A stretch of 30,756 nt of DNA from a virus. Made by a program: the position numbers and the translations under genes. Within the stretch, counting starts at the first letter, position 1, and each line of letters opens with the position of its first letter. Below are positions 8,929 to 17,869 of the stretch, piece by piece. The stretch covers positions 1-30,756 of the IMG/VR virus record IMGVR_UViG_3300031839_000325, one strand, 5' to 3'. The notes under the pieces are model-generated. The model saw only the letters and a program-made list of their open reading frames with translations. It was not told the origin of the DNA and searched no databases.

Positions 8929-11165
8929 TAGAATATTACCTCCGCTACCATACCATTGATCTGCATCTTCAATGGTGCAGATTGACTAATTGTAACTACC
9001 GGATCCTTTGAGTAGCCCAGTAATCTAAACTCTTTCTTGCCAGTAACAGGGTTTCTGCTTTGGCTAAAGTCATCAGTTACCTGATATATAAGAAGCCTTG
9101 TGTTGTTGACAGACACAGACAATGTATCCAACAAGTCAAGGGTAACTTTGTTGACGCTGCGAGGCTCACCTGTAATAGGGCCATTAGAAGCGTTAGCATC
9201 AATAGGCAGCGTTATTGCCTCAATGTCAAACTTGTATCCAACTTCTACATTAGAAGCAGTTAACTCAGACACAGAGGATATATCAACTTGCCCACTAGCT
9301 ACAGTAAACTCACCATAGTAATCATCGCCATCAACAACAGCAACAACAGCACCATTGTTAAACTGTGATGAAACTGTGGCAACGCCAGCAGTAAAGCTAA
9401 ACTCTCCAGAGAAATCTAGGTTAGCATTATCTGTCAGTTCAAGAAGAATATATTTATTAGTGCCATCACCTAAATCATACTTACCTGTGGCAAAGACTCT
9501 TTCATCTACTGTGCAGATAGAATGGAACTCACCATTAGTTGTAATTTCTGACCAGCCAGCTTTCTTGTTTACGCGATCACTATAGAGAACACATATAGTA
9601 CCATCGTTATTGACAAAGAAAGCGTAAGACTCTGGACGATTCAAAGCTCCTTGAGCAATAGACAGTTGCTTTGGAGTTTTGATTAAATGAGAGGAAAGAA
9701 CTGACAATGCACCAGATACATACGCACCTTCAGAGTCATCAAAGACATATTCACGAACTACATTGCCATTCCGCTGCACATAGATTGTTGATCCATCAAA
9801 CGGCTTTGGCTGCACATAAGATGATCCATATGGAGTCTGTGATTTAATCTGTGCATTGGTAGGAGTAATAGCACTGGTAGTCAAAGACGGAATATAAAAC
9901 TCAGATGTTGAGGTAAACAACTGCAAGTCTCTGTTAGATACAATGTGGCGAATAGAGTTGATCTCGCCTACGGTTGCAGTCAAGTCAAGCCCATCATTGT
10001 CAGCACCATCACCAACATCCCAGTTAAAGAACTGACCAATCTTTGTAGCCCAAATGCCATTAGGCTTAGAGCTTGTACCAGCAGCCCATAGACGATTCTC
10101 GTGGAAACAGATTGCTGTAGGAAACCCACGGATACTGCTCCAAGCTTGCTCATCCCAAGAGATAGTTGGTGCATGTGTTTCAATCTTTGGAGTGCCGCCG
10201 CCATCTACTGATTCAGTTGCGTTAGCTCCAGCGGTAAATACATATCTGTTTTCATCAAGGACATCTGCAATAGTTCTTGCGCCATTCAATTGGTTTTTGC
10301 TAATGCCACCAACAGTGCCAGCATGATCGACAACAATAGCATCACCAATGTTTAGGCCATGAGCAACCTGTGTTACTTCAACATCAGCAATACCTTCTGT
10401 AGTTTTAAAAGCATTGAAGTCCAAATGAACCTCAAGCTTATCTTTAATTGTTCCAGTTGCTGTTGTTGCATTGGTGTAAGCAGTAATCTCAATCTCATTA
10501 CCTTGATACCTAATAACCTTTCCAACGTGATCTGATGTAAAGTAATCAGCACTGGTCGTTAATACAGCACCTGTGCCTGTTGTCTTGTCTACATCAAGAG
10601 TCATGCCAAGTGGCTGGAATGGATAAAAAGGCTGGTAAATAACATCGTCATTGGCATCCACATCAAATACATATGGACGCACTTCAAATGTAGTTAAGCT
10701 TGTTCTTGTTAACAGTAAGAAGGCGAATGAACTATGTGCAATAAACATAACATCGCCAGCTTGTACAAAGCTAATTTCCTGCAAGATGCTGTCAGTAATT
10801 GGCAAGGTAACAGCATCTGTATCCTGAGTAATTGTGGCAGTCAGAGATACAACACCTGTAGTTGGATCAATGATAAACACACGAATCTTCTGATGCTCAA
10901 AAGATACAATGTACCTTTCGTCATCTGAAAAAATAAATGGCTCGAGTCTTATTTGCTGGGTCTTAGTTGTGTCTATGGTTGTGTCAAACTCATAGATCTT
11001 CTGAGATCCAAAGCGTTTCTTTAGACCGCCTTCTGATTTAATGAGTAGATTGGTAATCTTCTTTGCCGCATTGTTATAGACACTCAAGTCTGTCCTTGAG
11101 ATCATAGATGGGCTTAGTTCACCAAACTGAAAGTTAGTAAGAGGCACACGGATCTTAGTTGGCAT
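8928..11165 (-). CDS. Tail tubular protein B (tail nozzle), T7 gp12-like
   Basis: A 745-residue beta-rich protein. The N-terminal segment, including FQFGELSPSMISRTDLSVY and the stretch ending RFGSQ, is characteristic of podoviral tail nozzle proteins (roughly 'GE.SP...GR.D...Y' then 'GG...R.G'). The middle contains the typical 'ICFHENRLWAAGT' segment (about residues 360-375) seen in this family. Role: lower part of the short non-contractile tail, carrying the fibres and conducting DNA. It follows the tail adaptor gene with overlapping TAATG at 11165 and precedes the ejection proteins, conserving T7 order 11-12-14-15-16. Confidence 0.88.
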   Translation of the reverse strand: MPTKIRVPLTNFQFGELSPSMISRTDLSVYNNAAKKITNLLIKSEGGLKKRFGSQKIYEFDTTIDTTKTQQIRLEPFIFSDDERYIVSFEHQKIRVFIIDPTTGVVSLTATITQDTDAVTLPITDSILQEISFVQAGDVMFIAHSSFAFLLLTRTSLTTFEVRPYVFDVDANDDVIYQPFYPFQPLGMTLDVDKTTGTGAVLTTSADYFTSDHVGKVIRYQGNEIEITAYTNATTATGTIKDKLEVHLDFNAFKTTEGIADVEVTQVAHGLNIGDAIVVDHAGTVGGISKNQLNGARTIADVLDENRYVFTAGANATESVDGGGTPKIETHAPTISWDEQAWSSIRGFPTAICFHENRLWAAGTSSKPNGIWATKIGQFFNWDVGDGADNDGLDLTATVGEINSIRHIVSNRDLQLFTSTSEFYIPSLTTSAITPTNAQIKSQTPYGSSYVQPKPFDGSTIYVQRNGNVVREYVFDDSEGAYVSGALSVLSSHLIKTPKQLSIAQGALNRPESYAFFVNNDGTICVLYSDRVNKKAGWSEITTNGEFHSICTVDERVFATGKYDLGDGTNKYILLELTDNANLDFSGEFSFTAGVATVSSQFNNGAVVAVVDGDDYYGEFTVASGQVDISSVSELTASNVEVGYKFDIEAITLPIDANASNGPITGEPRSVNKVTLDLLDTLSVSVNNTRLLIYQVTDDFSQSRNPVTGKKEFRLLGYSKDPVVTISQSAPLKMQINGMVAEVIF

Positions 11166-11758
11166 TAGCTGCGCCTTTCAGAAATGAACCTCGAAGTAGT
11201 AAGCTTTCTTGTTGTCTGCTGCTGTGAATCTAGGTTTCTAGCTTTTGCCATGGCACGTTGAGCTTGTTGCTCCATCAAGCTTGCAAGGTTAGCATCTCTT
11301 GCGATTGAAGATGCAAAGATTGTAGCCAGCGCATATTCGACAGCAATAACAAAATATGAAGGCCAGTTCTCTTCACCAGCCCTGAATGAATAATCAGCAA
11401 TAACTACATCGGTTGTTGATGTGTCAGCGTATACTTTGTCGCCATAAATCTGATATTCAATTGGTAAGTCAGTAACAGTAACTGCATGTACCATTAGATT
11501 GTCTGTTGGCAGTTGATAGGCATAATTATATCTGCCTGTTGGTGCGGCTGTGAGTCTATTAAGCACAGCCTGATTTGTGGCAAACCGCCAGCGTGTGTTG
11601 ACAAGAGATGCTCTTGCAACATCCTCATACATATTTACAGAGACAAGAGCCTCTGTAGTACCTTCATTAAATGAAGTAATCGGGTCTGCACCAATAAGAA
11701 TTAATGCCTTGGCACAAATATCAATTGGTGAGTTGGATGCAATGCTGGTTACTGCCAT
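11165..11758 (-). CDS. Tail tubular protein A (head-tail adaptor), T7 gp11-like
   Basis: A 197-residue protein. The N-terminal pattern, with a short helix containing 'ICAKALILIGADPI', then 'VNMYEDVARASLVNTRWRFA', is diagnostic of podoviral tail tubular A/adaptor proteins, which bind beneath the portal and connect it to the nozzle. The C-terminal part is helical and Gln/Arg-rich. The start codon is preceded by a pyrimidine-rich stretch (CCCCCTCAACTTTC) with no Shine-Dalgarno, immediately downstream of a strong UUCG hairpin, so initiation here is unusual. Confidence 0.87.
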   Translation of the reverse strand: MAVTSIASNSPIDICAKALILIGADPITSFNEGTTEALVSVNMYEDVARASLVNTRWRFATNQAVLNRLTAAPTGRYNYAYQLPTDNLMVHAVTVTDLPIEYQIYGDKVYADTSTTDVVIADYSFRAGEENWPSYFVIAVEYALATIFASSIARDANLASLMEQQAQRAMAKARNLDSQQQTTRKLTTSRFISERRS

Positions 11759-11766
11759 GAAAGTTG

Positions 11767-11786
11767 AGGGGGCCGAAGCCCCCTCC
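11767..11786 (-). terminator. UUCG hairpin, probable attenuating terminator between capsid and tail genes
   Basis: On the minus strand an 8-bp perfect stem GAGGGGGC / GCCCCCTC closes a TTCG tetraloop. It is followed by AACTTT rather than a full U-tract, so termination is probably partial. T7 has its late terminator at the same place, just after the capsid gene and before gene 11. Attenuation would keep capsid transcripts in excess over tail transcripts. The ATG of the tail adaptor lies only 8 bp beyond the hairpin. Confidence 0.65.
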
Positions 11787-11793
11787 CCCTGTG

Positions 11794-12057
11794 TTAGTCG
11801 CCGTCTGTTTCAACGATGGCTGTGCCATCTGAAACATCAACTACAGTACCAGTGTTTGAAAGAACATTGACAAAGTTAGTTGTAGGGACATTGGTGTCTG
11901 CAACAATAATTACGTCACGAACTGACAGCATATTTGCTGCGCCGTTAAAGTAACCTTCTGTATTAACAGTAGCGATTGGATCTACAGTTGTGTAGAACCA
12001 CAGATCACCATTTGATGCACCACCAATGCGAGTCAATCCAGCAGAATCATAAGCCAT
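11794..12057 (-). CDS. Small structural-region protein, possibly head decoration; function unknown
   Basis: An 87-residue acidic, Gly/Val/Thr-rich, beta-predicted protein beginning MAYDSAGLTRIGGASNG, with no Cys or membrane segment. A good Shine-Dalgarno (AGGAGAATGAATA before ATG) and tight spacing, 11 bp after the capsid stop, support it as real and co-expressed with the capsid. Small beta-rich proteins directly after a capsid gene are often head decoration or stabilising proteins, but nothing in the sequence proves this. I recognise the type from marine podoviruses without knowing a defined function. Confidence 0.65.
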   Translation of the reverse strand: MAYDSAGLTRIGGASNGDLWFYTTVDPIATVNTEGYFNGAANMLSVRDVIIVADTNVPTTNFVNVLSNTGTVVDVSDGTAIVETDGD

Positions 12058-12068
12058 TATTCATTCTC

Positions 12069-12881
12069 CTAGTTGTTGTCAAGGACTTCATAGACACCGT
12101 TGTCGTCAATAACAACAGCACCCATTGACATCATTGAGGTTGCGAGGTGAGAGACTTTCTCAGCTACATAGTTCAACTCAGTTGTAACGTCTGCGCCAAT
12201 GCCAAGACCAACAGCAGATGTGTGGTAAGCAATGTTTTTGCCAGCAGTTACAGCAGAAGTTGAGAAGATCTTGAAGCCCAAGAACTCTTTCATTGTCATA
12301 CCGCCCGCATATGGGAGGTTCTGCTCACCAACAAAGTCGCTTGAAGCAAACTCGTTAATTGTAAACAGATCGGCATAACCCTTCGGATGCATTGCAAGAT
12401 AGCGACCGCCATCCTCAGGCACATCAGCAGAGCCAAAAGTTTCAAACAATGACAGCAAATCTGCTTTCTCAAGAGCAGAGCCAGTATCATGAATCTGAGT
12501 TGAGTTAGCACCAGCGTCCATTGCAGTTAAAAGGATGTCGTCAGTCTTACGACCAAGTGCTGCAGCAGCAGACTTAGCAACAGCTTGACGCTCATCAATG
12601 TTGGTCTTCAACTCATCCAGCTTGTCGATGTACTCGGCTGCATAGAAGTCAGCCATTGTTGTTTCGACATTGGTGTGAGCCAGTTCCATTGGTGTAACAT
12701 TACCGTTACGAGACTTTGTTGAAGCAGAGCCAGTTCCGATTTTCTGGAAACGTACAGTGTTACCACTCACATTGCTTACTGAACGAACAGTGTTCCGCAA
12801 CTTGGAACCCATACGCTGATAAGCCATATGAACTTCGGACTCGAACTGCTTAATAAAGGCTTGGTCAATTGTATTAGCCAT
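12069..12881 (-). CDS. Major capsid protein
   Basis: A 270-residue protein. The N-terminus MANTIDQAFIKQFESEVH, the central 'TTMADFYAAEYIDKLDELKTN' type helix region and the later 'YLAMHPKGYADLF' segment fit an HK97-fold coat protein of marine podoviruses. It is shorter than T7 gp10A (about 345). It follows the scaffold and precedes the tail genes, the expected place. The 83-bp upstream gap contains a Shine-Dalgarno (AAGGAAAGC before TTAAAATG). No independent promoter was convincing in the gap. Confidence 0.85.
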   Translation of the reverse strand: MANTIDQAFIKQFESEVHMAYQRMGSKLRNTVRSVSNVSGNTVRFQKIGTGSASTKSRNGNVTPMELAHTNVETTMADFYAAEYIDKLDELKTNIDERQAVAKSAAAALGRKTDDILLTAMDAGANSTQIHDTGSALEKADLLSLFETFGSADVPEDGGRYLAMHPKGYADLFTINEFASSDFVGEQNLPYAGGMTMKEFLGFKIFSTSAVTAGKNIAYHTSAVGLGIGADVTTELNYVAEKVSHLATSMMSMGAVVIDDNGVYEVLDNN

Positions 12882-12964
12882 TTTAAGCTTTCCTTATCAA
12901 AGAGAGTTACTATTGTCGCGGTTGTCTGTTTTACATCCTCACTGCGATTATCCTATCGGGTCGC

Positions 12965-13486
12965 TCAGTGTATTACAGGCCGATTAGACGTATTATAAAC
13001 ACTAGATTGTACTGAATTGCAACGCACAAAATGTAACAACTCATATCCGTTAAGGATTAATCTTTCATCTAGGATGACAAAACCAGACCAAGCCAGCCAC
13101 ATTATTGTGTGGTGATGGTCAATTGGTACATAGTTTTCAATAAGATCGTAGGTTCCTTGAAGGAACTCAACTCCAACTCTGCTACTTTTAGCAAAGTTTA
13201 AATAATTTTTATCTATATCTGTTGTTCCAAGAAGCCAGACTCTAGCTTGGTTCTCTTCATTGCCCACTGTTCCGCACATACCAATGGGTGTGTCGTTATG
13301 CATTACAGTATAGTTGTTAGCCCCTTCTGTTTCTAAGGGGATGGTTAATGCTTCTATTGGGGAAAGCATGTGGATAGCGCACTCACGAATATCGTGAGGA
13401 CGCATTTTTTCTGCTACATGCTTGGCATGTGAGAGTGTTGAGTCGGTAAGGTAAATGTTACCGACCCTTGCGTACTCATTAGCCAT
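12965..13486 (-). CDS. Phage Gp13-like protein (GNAT acetyltransferase fold)
   Basis: 173 residues when started at the ATG at 13486 (MANEYARVGNIYL). This start overlaps the end of the scaffold gene as TATGGCTAA. A longer reading of 16 codons would run into the scaffold gene and lacks support. The protein resembles the Gp13 family of podoviruses, a GNAT-like fold: a strand containing TVMHNDTPIGMCG, then ARVWLLGTTDI, then a helix and 'HHHTIMWLAWSGFVI' near residue 135. In T7 gp13 is needed for assembly and is not a proven enzyme. Here the gene lies between scaffold and capsid, not after gene 12 as in T7. An acetyltransferase activity is only a possibility. Confidence 0.65.
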   Translation of the reverse strand: MANEYARVGNIYLTDSTLSHAKHVAEKMRPHDIRECAIHMLSPIEALTIPLETEGANNYTVMHNDTPIGMCGTVGNEENQARVWLLGTTDIDKNYLNFAKSSRVGVEFLQGTYDLIENYVPIDHHHTIMWLAWSGFVILDERLILNGYELLHFVRCNSVQSSVYNTSNRPVIH

Positions 13487-14228
13487 ATAGCTTTTTGAAT
13501 CCCTCTTCCACTTGCTTAATGAAAGCAGGATCACGCCTTACTGGATCGTGATACCTTGGGTCAAGCATCATTTGTTTTAACTCTTTTTCATTTGTTTGAG
13601 CAGCAGGGATGCTATCTCCAGAAGGGCCACCTTCCCTTATGTTTTCCATAATATGCTCAAGAGCCATAACACCATCGGCTGTTTCACACATACGCTCAAT
13701 AGCTGGCATTACATTCTCTGGAAAGAACTGATTAGCAAACAAACTAATAGCTTCAGTTCTAGCAGAAGCATTGTCTCCTAACTTAGCTAACTCTTCATCA
13801 TAGCTGGGAACATTAGCATTAATAGCATTGACATACATGTTAATGCCTTCACTAAACTCTTCCTGAGAAAAGCCATTTTCAAATGCATGATCTGCCCACC
13901 AGCCAAGTAGTTCATTATCTGATGCAAGAGTATCATCAATGCCTTCTGGCAATTGATAATCACCCTTGTCGGCTGGCCTGTTCTGAAAAGCTTGTTCTTC
14001 TATTTCTTTTAAGAAAGACTCTTTAAGTTCATCTTCCTTTTGACCAAGCTTGCCTTCTAATGATGAGTAGGCAGATGCTAGATCTTCTGCAGACTTAAAC
14101 TTTTCTGGTAGCCACTCAGGGCGTGACTGCTCTTCTGTTTGTAAAAGCGGATCACCGCCTTCAGTTACAACACCCGAATCTACTGCTTGAGCCTCAGTTG
14201 ACTCAGCTACTTGACCCTCTTCACTCAT
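13479..14228 (-). CDS. Capsid assembly scaffolding protein
   Basis: A 249-residue, highly acidic, Glu/Gln-rich helical protein (MSEEGQVAESTEAQAVDSG at the start; charged segment SLEGKLGQKEDELKESF). Its C-terminus is more basic (VRRDPAFIKQVEEGFKKLYG), the usual site for contact with the capsid protein. Composition, length and position between portal and capsid match T7 gp9. The start ATG at 14228 overlaps the preceding gene (ATGAGTGA). Confidence 0.83.
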   Translation of the reverse strand: MSEEGQVAESTEAQAVDSGVVTEGGDPLLQTEEQSRPEWLPEKFKSAEDLASAYSSLEGKLGQKEDELKESFLKEIEEQAFQNRPADKGDYQLPEGIDDTLASDNELLGWWADHAFENGFSQEEFSEGINMYVNAINANVPSYDEELAKLGDNASARTEAISLFANQFFPENVMPAIERMCETADGVMALEHIMENIREGGPSGDSIPAAQTNEKELKQMMLDPRYHDPVRRDPAFIKQVEEGFKKLYG

Positions 14229-14487
14229 TTACTTTCACCTTATGTCCATTATTAATACGACCCTCAATGAGACCAACGATATATCGCTGACCCTCAACAT
14301 GCCGCAGTTCATCATTTGAAACTGCTGCACCATTCACTGATTCTATAGTAATAGATCGTAGGTAGCGCAATACCTCTCTTCCAGTGTCAGTGGAAAAAAG
14401 GCTTGCAACATTCTTGCTTATTATAGCGTCTTCACTCTTCTTGCGGCGAAATCCGTCAATACCTACAAAGTTATTGCTGTCCACCAA
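14221..14487 (-). CDS. Small structural-region protein, Bbp19-like; non-ATG start
   Basis: An 88-residue protein with the pattern 'ASLFSTDTGREVLRYLRSIT ... DELRHVEGQRYIV', resembling the Bbp19 type of phage structural proteins encoded beside portals. It starts at TTG (14487) or GTG (14484), inside the end of the portal gene; no ATG is available before the conserved part. A Shine-Dalgarno (CAGGAGCAG) lies 8-11 nt upstream within the portal reading frame, so translation is probably coupled. The precise role is unknown. Confidence 0.65.
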   Translation of the reverse strand: MVDSNNFVGIDGFRRKKSEDAIISKNVASLFSTDTGREVLRYLRSITIESVNGAAVSNDELRHVEGQRYIVGLIEGRINNGHKVKVNE

Positions 14488-16057
14488 TAAGCTGCTCCTG
14501 TTGACTCGTCAATTGCTGTTGCTGTGCATACTGTTGCGCCATTGCAACCAGTTGCTGTCGCTCGTTCAAATCACGAATCAGAGTATCAGGTACACCAAAC
14601 TTCTTAGCTAGATACACGGCTGTCTCTTCAGAGTTGATTAGAATGTTAGTAATCTCAGGCCCAAAGCGTCCTTGTACTAACTCAAGGAATCGAGCAACAG
14701 AAGTAATATCCTGATTTGCTTGCGCTTGTGCAAGAGGGGAAACAGAACGAACCTTTACATCTCTGCCATTAATTGTAGGCAGATCAATGCGCCCCTGTTT
14801 CTTTAGGATATAAACCACACGCTGCAATACAGGCTGTACAAGTTCTGCTTGCAGGCGACCAAAGGCTGAACCAATGCGCCGTGAAAGATCTGCCATGCGT
14901 TCTGCAACCTCGGTAGCAGATGCTGGTGTGCGATCAGGATTACCCAGCATGTCATTGTAAAGCGCACGTTTAATATTCAAGCGCATGTCAGACAAGACAA
15001 GGTTAGCAACATCAAATGATCCTGCAGATTGAATAGGTGTAAGACCGCTAGATCCAACAGCTTTTGGAATGACCGTCCCTGGAACAAGATTGATTGTATC
15101 AGGGTTAATTACGCCATCATCTTCCATCTGGTAAATGCCAGAGATAGCCATCTGTGCATTTTCTAAGATCAGTTCAATGGTAAGATTAGTTGTCTTAATT
15201 GCACTCAATGCATTGATAAGAGGGCCGCGACCATAGATTTCACCAGCACACTTTGACCAGCGGAAGCAAACAAAAGGATTGGAGCCAACGCCTTTGTATG
15301 TTTCTGTAGCAATAATATCTTTAGTATACATTTCAATTGCAAAGAACATATACGCTTCTTCATTCTTAGAAGAGTAATCTTTGCAAACAACTTCAAGAAC
15401 TTTTGTTCTCTGATCTGGACGCTGCTTAATAGAGTCCATAACCTTGGGAGAGAACTTACCCTTTGGATACACGTTAGGTATATCTGAGTTACGCATACTG
15501 CGCTCACGATAAACGTGATCGATGCGATCATCAGGGCCAGCATCAAGAACTACATGCGGCAATGGGATTGCAGAGAAGTTTACCGGATTGATTGCATTGC
15601 CTTCAGATACATGAAGGATGCCAGTGCCTACCGCAAGATCGAGAAAGGATTCGTGAACTTCTTGACCAAAGTTGGAATTTTGAATGACTTCAAAAACGTA
15701 ATCAGTGACTTCATCAAGTTGATTATTGACCTCATCGCGTTCCTCAGGAGGCACTTCAGAACCCGAAGTAAAATCTGCCCAACGAGCAAAGTTCGGCACA
15801 AGGCCAGACTGTAGACGCGAGGCAAACTCTTGCACTCCAACCACAGCAGTTTCATCAAAGATTTTATCGTCACGGCGTTGTCCGATTGCTTCAGCATAGA
15901 AAGACTCCCTCTGCGGTAGAGCGTACTCATAACACTCTTCAAATAAAGAAACAAAGTTTTCTCTAACAGATTTAGCTTTCTCATACTTTTTAAGGTAGTC
16001 TGCAGCTACACCTGTCGGTGAGTATACTCCATCAAGAGTGTCTGTTTGTACAATCAT
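14471..16057 (-). CDS. Portal (head-tail connector) protein, T7 gp8-like
   Basis: A 528-residue protein typical of podoviral portals: an N-terminal helical region with 'YALPQRESFY' and 'RQRRDDKIFDETAVVG'-like text, then 'FASRLQSGLVPNFARWADF', and later 'YNDMLGNPDRTPASATEVAE', a well-conserved portal segment. The C-terminus is very Gln-rich (QQYAQQQQLTSQQEQ). Role: dodecameric ring at one capsid vertex for DNA packaging and tail attachment. It is placed between the gp7.3-like gene and the scaffold, as in T7 (7.3-8-9). Confidence 0.92.
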   Translation of the reverse strand: MIVQTDTLDGVYSPTGVAADYLKKYEKAKSVRENFVSLFEECYEYALPQRESFYAEAIGQRRDDKIFDETAVVGVQEFASRLQSGLVPNFARWADFTSGSEVPPEERDEVNNQLDEVTDYVFEVIQNSNFGQEVHESFLDLAVGTGILHVSEGNAINPVNFSAIPLPHVVLDAGPDDRIDHVYRERSMRNSDIPNVYPKGKFSPKVMDSIKQRPDQRTKVLEVVCKDYSSKNEEAYMFFAIEMYTKDIIATETYKGVGSNPFVCFRWSKCAGEIYGRGPLINALSAIKTTNLTIELILENAQMAISGIYQMEDDGVINPDTINLVPGTVIPKAVGSSGLTPIQSAGSFDVANLVLSDMRLNIKRALYNDMLGNPDRTPASATEVAERMADLSRRIGSAFGRLQAELVQPVLQRVVYILKKQGRIDLPTINGRDVKVRSVSPLAQAQANQDITSVARFLELVQGRFGPEITNILINSEETAVYLAKKFGVPDTLIRDLNERQQLVAMAQQYAQQQQLTSQQEQLIGGQQ

Positions 16058-16061
16058 TTAA

Positions 16062-16274
16062 TTAAACTTTCGTTTGGAAGAAACCAGCACCGCCACCAGA
16101 ACTAGAAATTAATGACCGCGCACCAGTGCCACGTTTTGCTTTTCCAGCAGCCATCTCAAGTCGCTCTGCTTTACTTGCAGCACGTTTCCTTTGCTCTTCA
16201 GCCATTTGCGCCTCAAGATTAGGATCCTCTTGTGGTGCTGGCATAGAAGGCGGTTTTAATGGGCCTACACACAT
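16062..16274 (-). CDS. gp7.3-like small tail-assembly protein
   Basis: A 70-residue protein starting MCVGPLKPPSMPAPQEDPNL, with an Ala/Lys/Glu helical centre and a Gly/Ser-rich end, GTGARSLISSSGGGAGF. The C-terminal pattern of basic residues, then SL, then a Ser/Gly run resembles T7 gp7.3 (recalled as ending KKSLSVARSSGGGINI), and the gene lies immediately upstream of the portal as gene 7.3 does. T7 gp7.3 is a tail protein needed for adsorption. A related short protein is encoded at 18992-19240. The start codon and Shine-Dalgarno lie in a perfect hairpin (16273-16297). Confidence 0.6.
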   Translation of the reverse strand: MCVGPLKPPSMPAPQEDPNLEAQMAEEQRKRAASKAERLEMAAGKAKRGTGARSLISSSGGGAGFFQTKV

Positions 16275-16297
16275 AATAAACTCCTATTGTTTATTAT
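16273..16297 (-). promoter_or_regulatory. Hairpin with Shine-Dalgarno in the loop, at the start of the gp7.3-like gene
   Basis: On the minus strand ATAATAAAC and GTTTATTAT form a perfect 9-bp inverted repeat around the loop AATAGGA. With the first base of the stem it contains AGGAG, the only ribosome site of the gene, and the second arm runs into the ATG. The stem is AT-only apart from one pair, so it may melt with temperature or translation. Confidence 0.6.
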
Positions 16298-16322
16298 CCT
16301 TAAACATAAAAACAAAAACTGT

Positions 16323-16333
16323 TCAACTCACAA
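16323..16333 (-). repeat. Copy 2 of the late-region motif TTGTGAGTTGA
   Basis: The minus strand TTGTGAGTTGA contains the TGA stop of the large terminase and opens the short gap before the gp7.3-like gene. It is followed by a T-rich stretch and no clear -10 box at standard spacing. Confidence 0.45.
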
Positions 16334-17869
16334 TCTAGCCCATAGACTAGATTTTCTTCTGTTAGGCTTGGCCTGTCTTGCAAATACATCATACTCAGCC
16401 TTTGCATTAAAGGCTCTTGCTTGCTTCTGACCAGATATTAATTGTCTGCCTTCACCAGCACCAAGCATCAAGTATTGCAACGCATCGTGAATATGAGAGT
16501 ACATATTTTTATCTGGTTTGTCATCATACCTTTCACCAGAGGTTTGGATACGTCTGTACTGGTATCCACCTTGAAACCCCTTAATTAAGGTTTGGCAACG
16601 TCTGTCAATCATAAAAGCTGGCAAACCATCAACCATTTTCATCAATGACTGGTTAACTGATTCAAGCCTTAGATCTACAGAGTTGCTTGGAGCAGGGAAA
16701 GCACGAAGCCCAGCACCTCTTAGGATTTGAAATGGGGTAGACTCATCAGTCTGCGCTCTAAAGTCGCCAGCAGGATCGCCATAAATATGAACATCTAGGT
16801 TGCCAAAGCGAGTTGCTATTTCTCTACGCAACTCTTCCGCAAACCTAACAATGCCCATATCGATAGCGACAATCTCTGATTGTATGAGCCATCTACCTCT
16901 AACCTTCTGTCCAAATACTGCTGCAGGGGTGAGGCCAAAGTCAATACCAACATATAACGGTACACCAATAGCAATAGGAATTTCTTCCTTTGCCACATGA
17001 GTTTCGGTTACAAACATGCCGTATACAGGCTTGCCTTCTTGGATTGAGCCAAGCTTGTTCATTACATACACATCTATCCAGCTTTTAGTTTTACCACGAA
17101 TTAGATTCGGATAATAGCTCTCAAGCATGTTCTTTCTGTTTTCAGCACCTTTGTTTGGCTTGTAATCTTTGATCTCCCCCTTCTCATCATACTCTTCAAG
17201 CATACCCTGAGGCTGTACATAGAACGACCAGTTGTCTGGTTTGACCAGCATCTTGGCTTGCTCTTGAGGGATGTGATCTGGGATCGGTACTTCGCCAGAC
17301 ATAATAGGCCACCAGTGATCTTCTTCCGGTGCGTTAGTATCTGCAATAACGCCAGACCAGCTAGGCCCACCATCACGCATAGAAGGGAAACGACCAACGC
17401 GCATAGTACACGCATCAATAATTGACTTGGGTATTTCCCTAGCCTCGTTAATCCAGATGCCAGTAAGTTCAAGAGACAAAAGTTTCTTGACATCTTCTGG
17501 TCTATCAAGTGCTAGGAAGATAACCTCTAGTTCGAGATCACCCTTCTTAAGATTATGCGTGTAAGGTACTGACCAAGTAAACTTGCCCCAATCATTCTCA
17601 GGAAACCAGTCAAGCCAAGTCTTAATTGTAGTTGTTCTTAGCTGCGGGTTAGTATTTCGGATGATTGCCCAGCGGCTGCGGCGCACTCCAGCCTTGTTTG
17701 GCTCTTGCTGTAAAGCCCTGCGGAATACTTCAACACAACAAGCAACAGACTTGCCAGAGCCTACAGGCCCACGGATGCCACGAAAGAAGGTATCATCCTT
17801 CATAAAGTCTTTTAGGACTTGACCGTCAGGCTTGTAATTAAAGCTGGTCAACTTTATGTTCCTTGCCAA
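16328..17869 (-). CDS. Terminase large subunit
   Basis: A 513-residue packaging motor. Walker A is GPVGSGKS (residues 34-41). Walker B and the catalytic glutamate are in LTGIWINEAREI (136-147, Glu142). The C-terminal RNase H-like nuclease shows GIDFGLTPAA (Asp309), HIYGDPAGD (Asp364) and YSHIHDALQY (His460, Asp461). All elements of an active ATPase-nuclease are present. The gene start overlaps the end of a small upstream ORF by 32 nt. The closest general type is the T7/marine podovirus group, with coupled downstream gp7.3-like and portal genes. The small terminase is not adjacent but lies eight genes upstream. Confidence 0.95.
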   Translation of the reverse strand: MARNIKLTSFNYKPDGQVLKDFMKDDTFFRGIRGPVGSGKSVACCVEVFRRALQQEPNKAGVRRSRWAIIRNTNPQLRTTTIKTWLDWFPENDWGKFTWSVPYTHNLKKGDLELEVIFLALDRPEDVKKLLSLELTGIWINEAREIPKSIIDACTMRVGRFPSMRDGGPSWSGVIADTNAPEEDHWWPIMSGEVPIPDHIPQEQAKMLVKPDNWSFYVQPQGMLEEYDEKGEIKDYKPNKGAENRKNMLESYYPNLIRGKTKSWIDVYVMNKLGSIQEGKPVYGMFVTETHVAKEEIPIAIGVPLYVGIDFGLTPAAVFGQKVRGRWLIQSEIVAIDMGIVRFAEELRREIATRFGNLDVHIYGDPAGDFRAQTDESTPFQILRGAGLRAFPAPSNSVDLRLESVNQSLMKMVDGLPAFMIDRRCQTLIKGFQGGYQYRRIQTSGERYDDKPDKNMYSHIHDALQYLMLGAGEGRQLISGQKQARAFNAKAEYDVFARQAKPNRRKSSLWARL

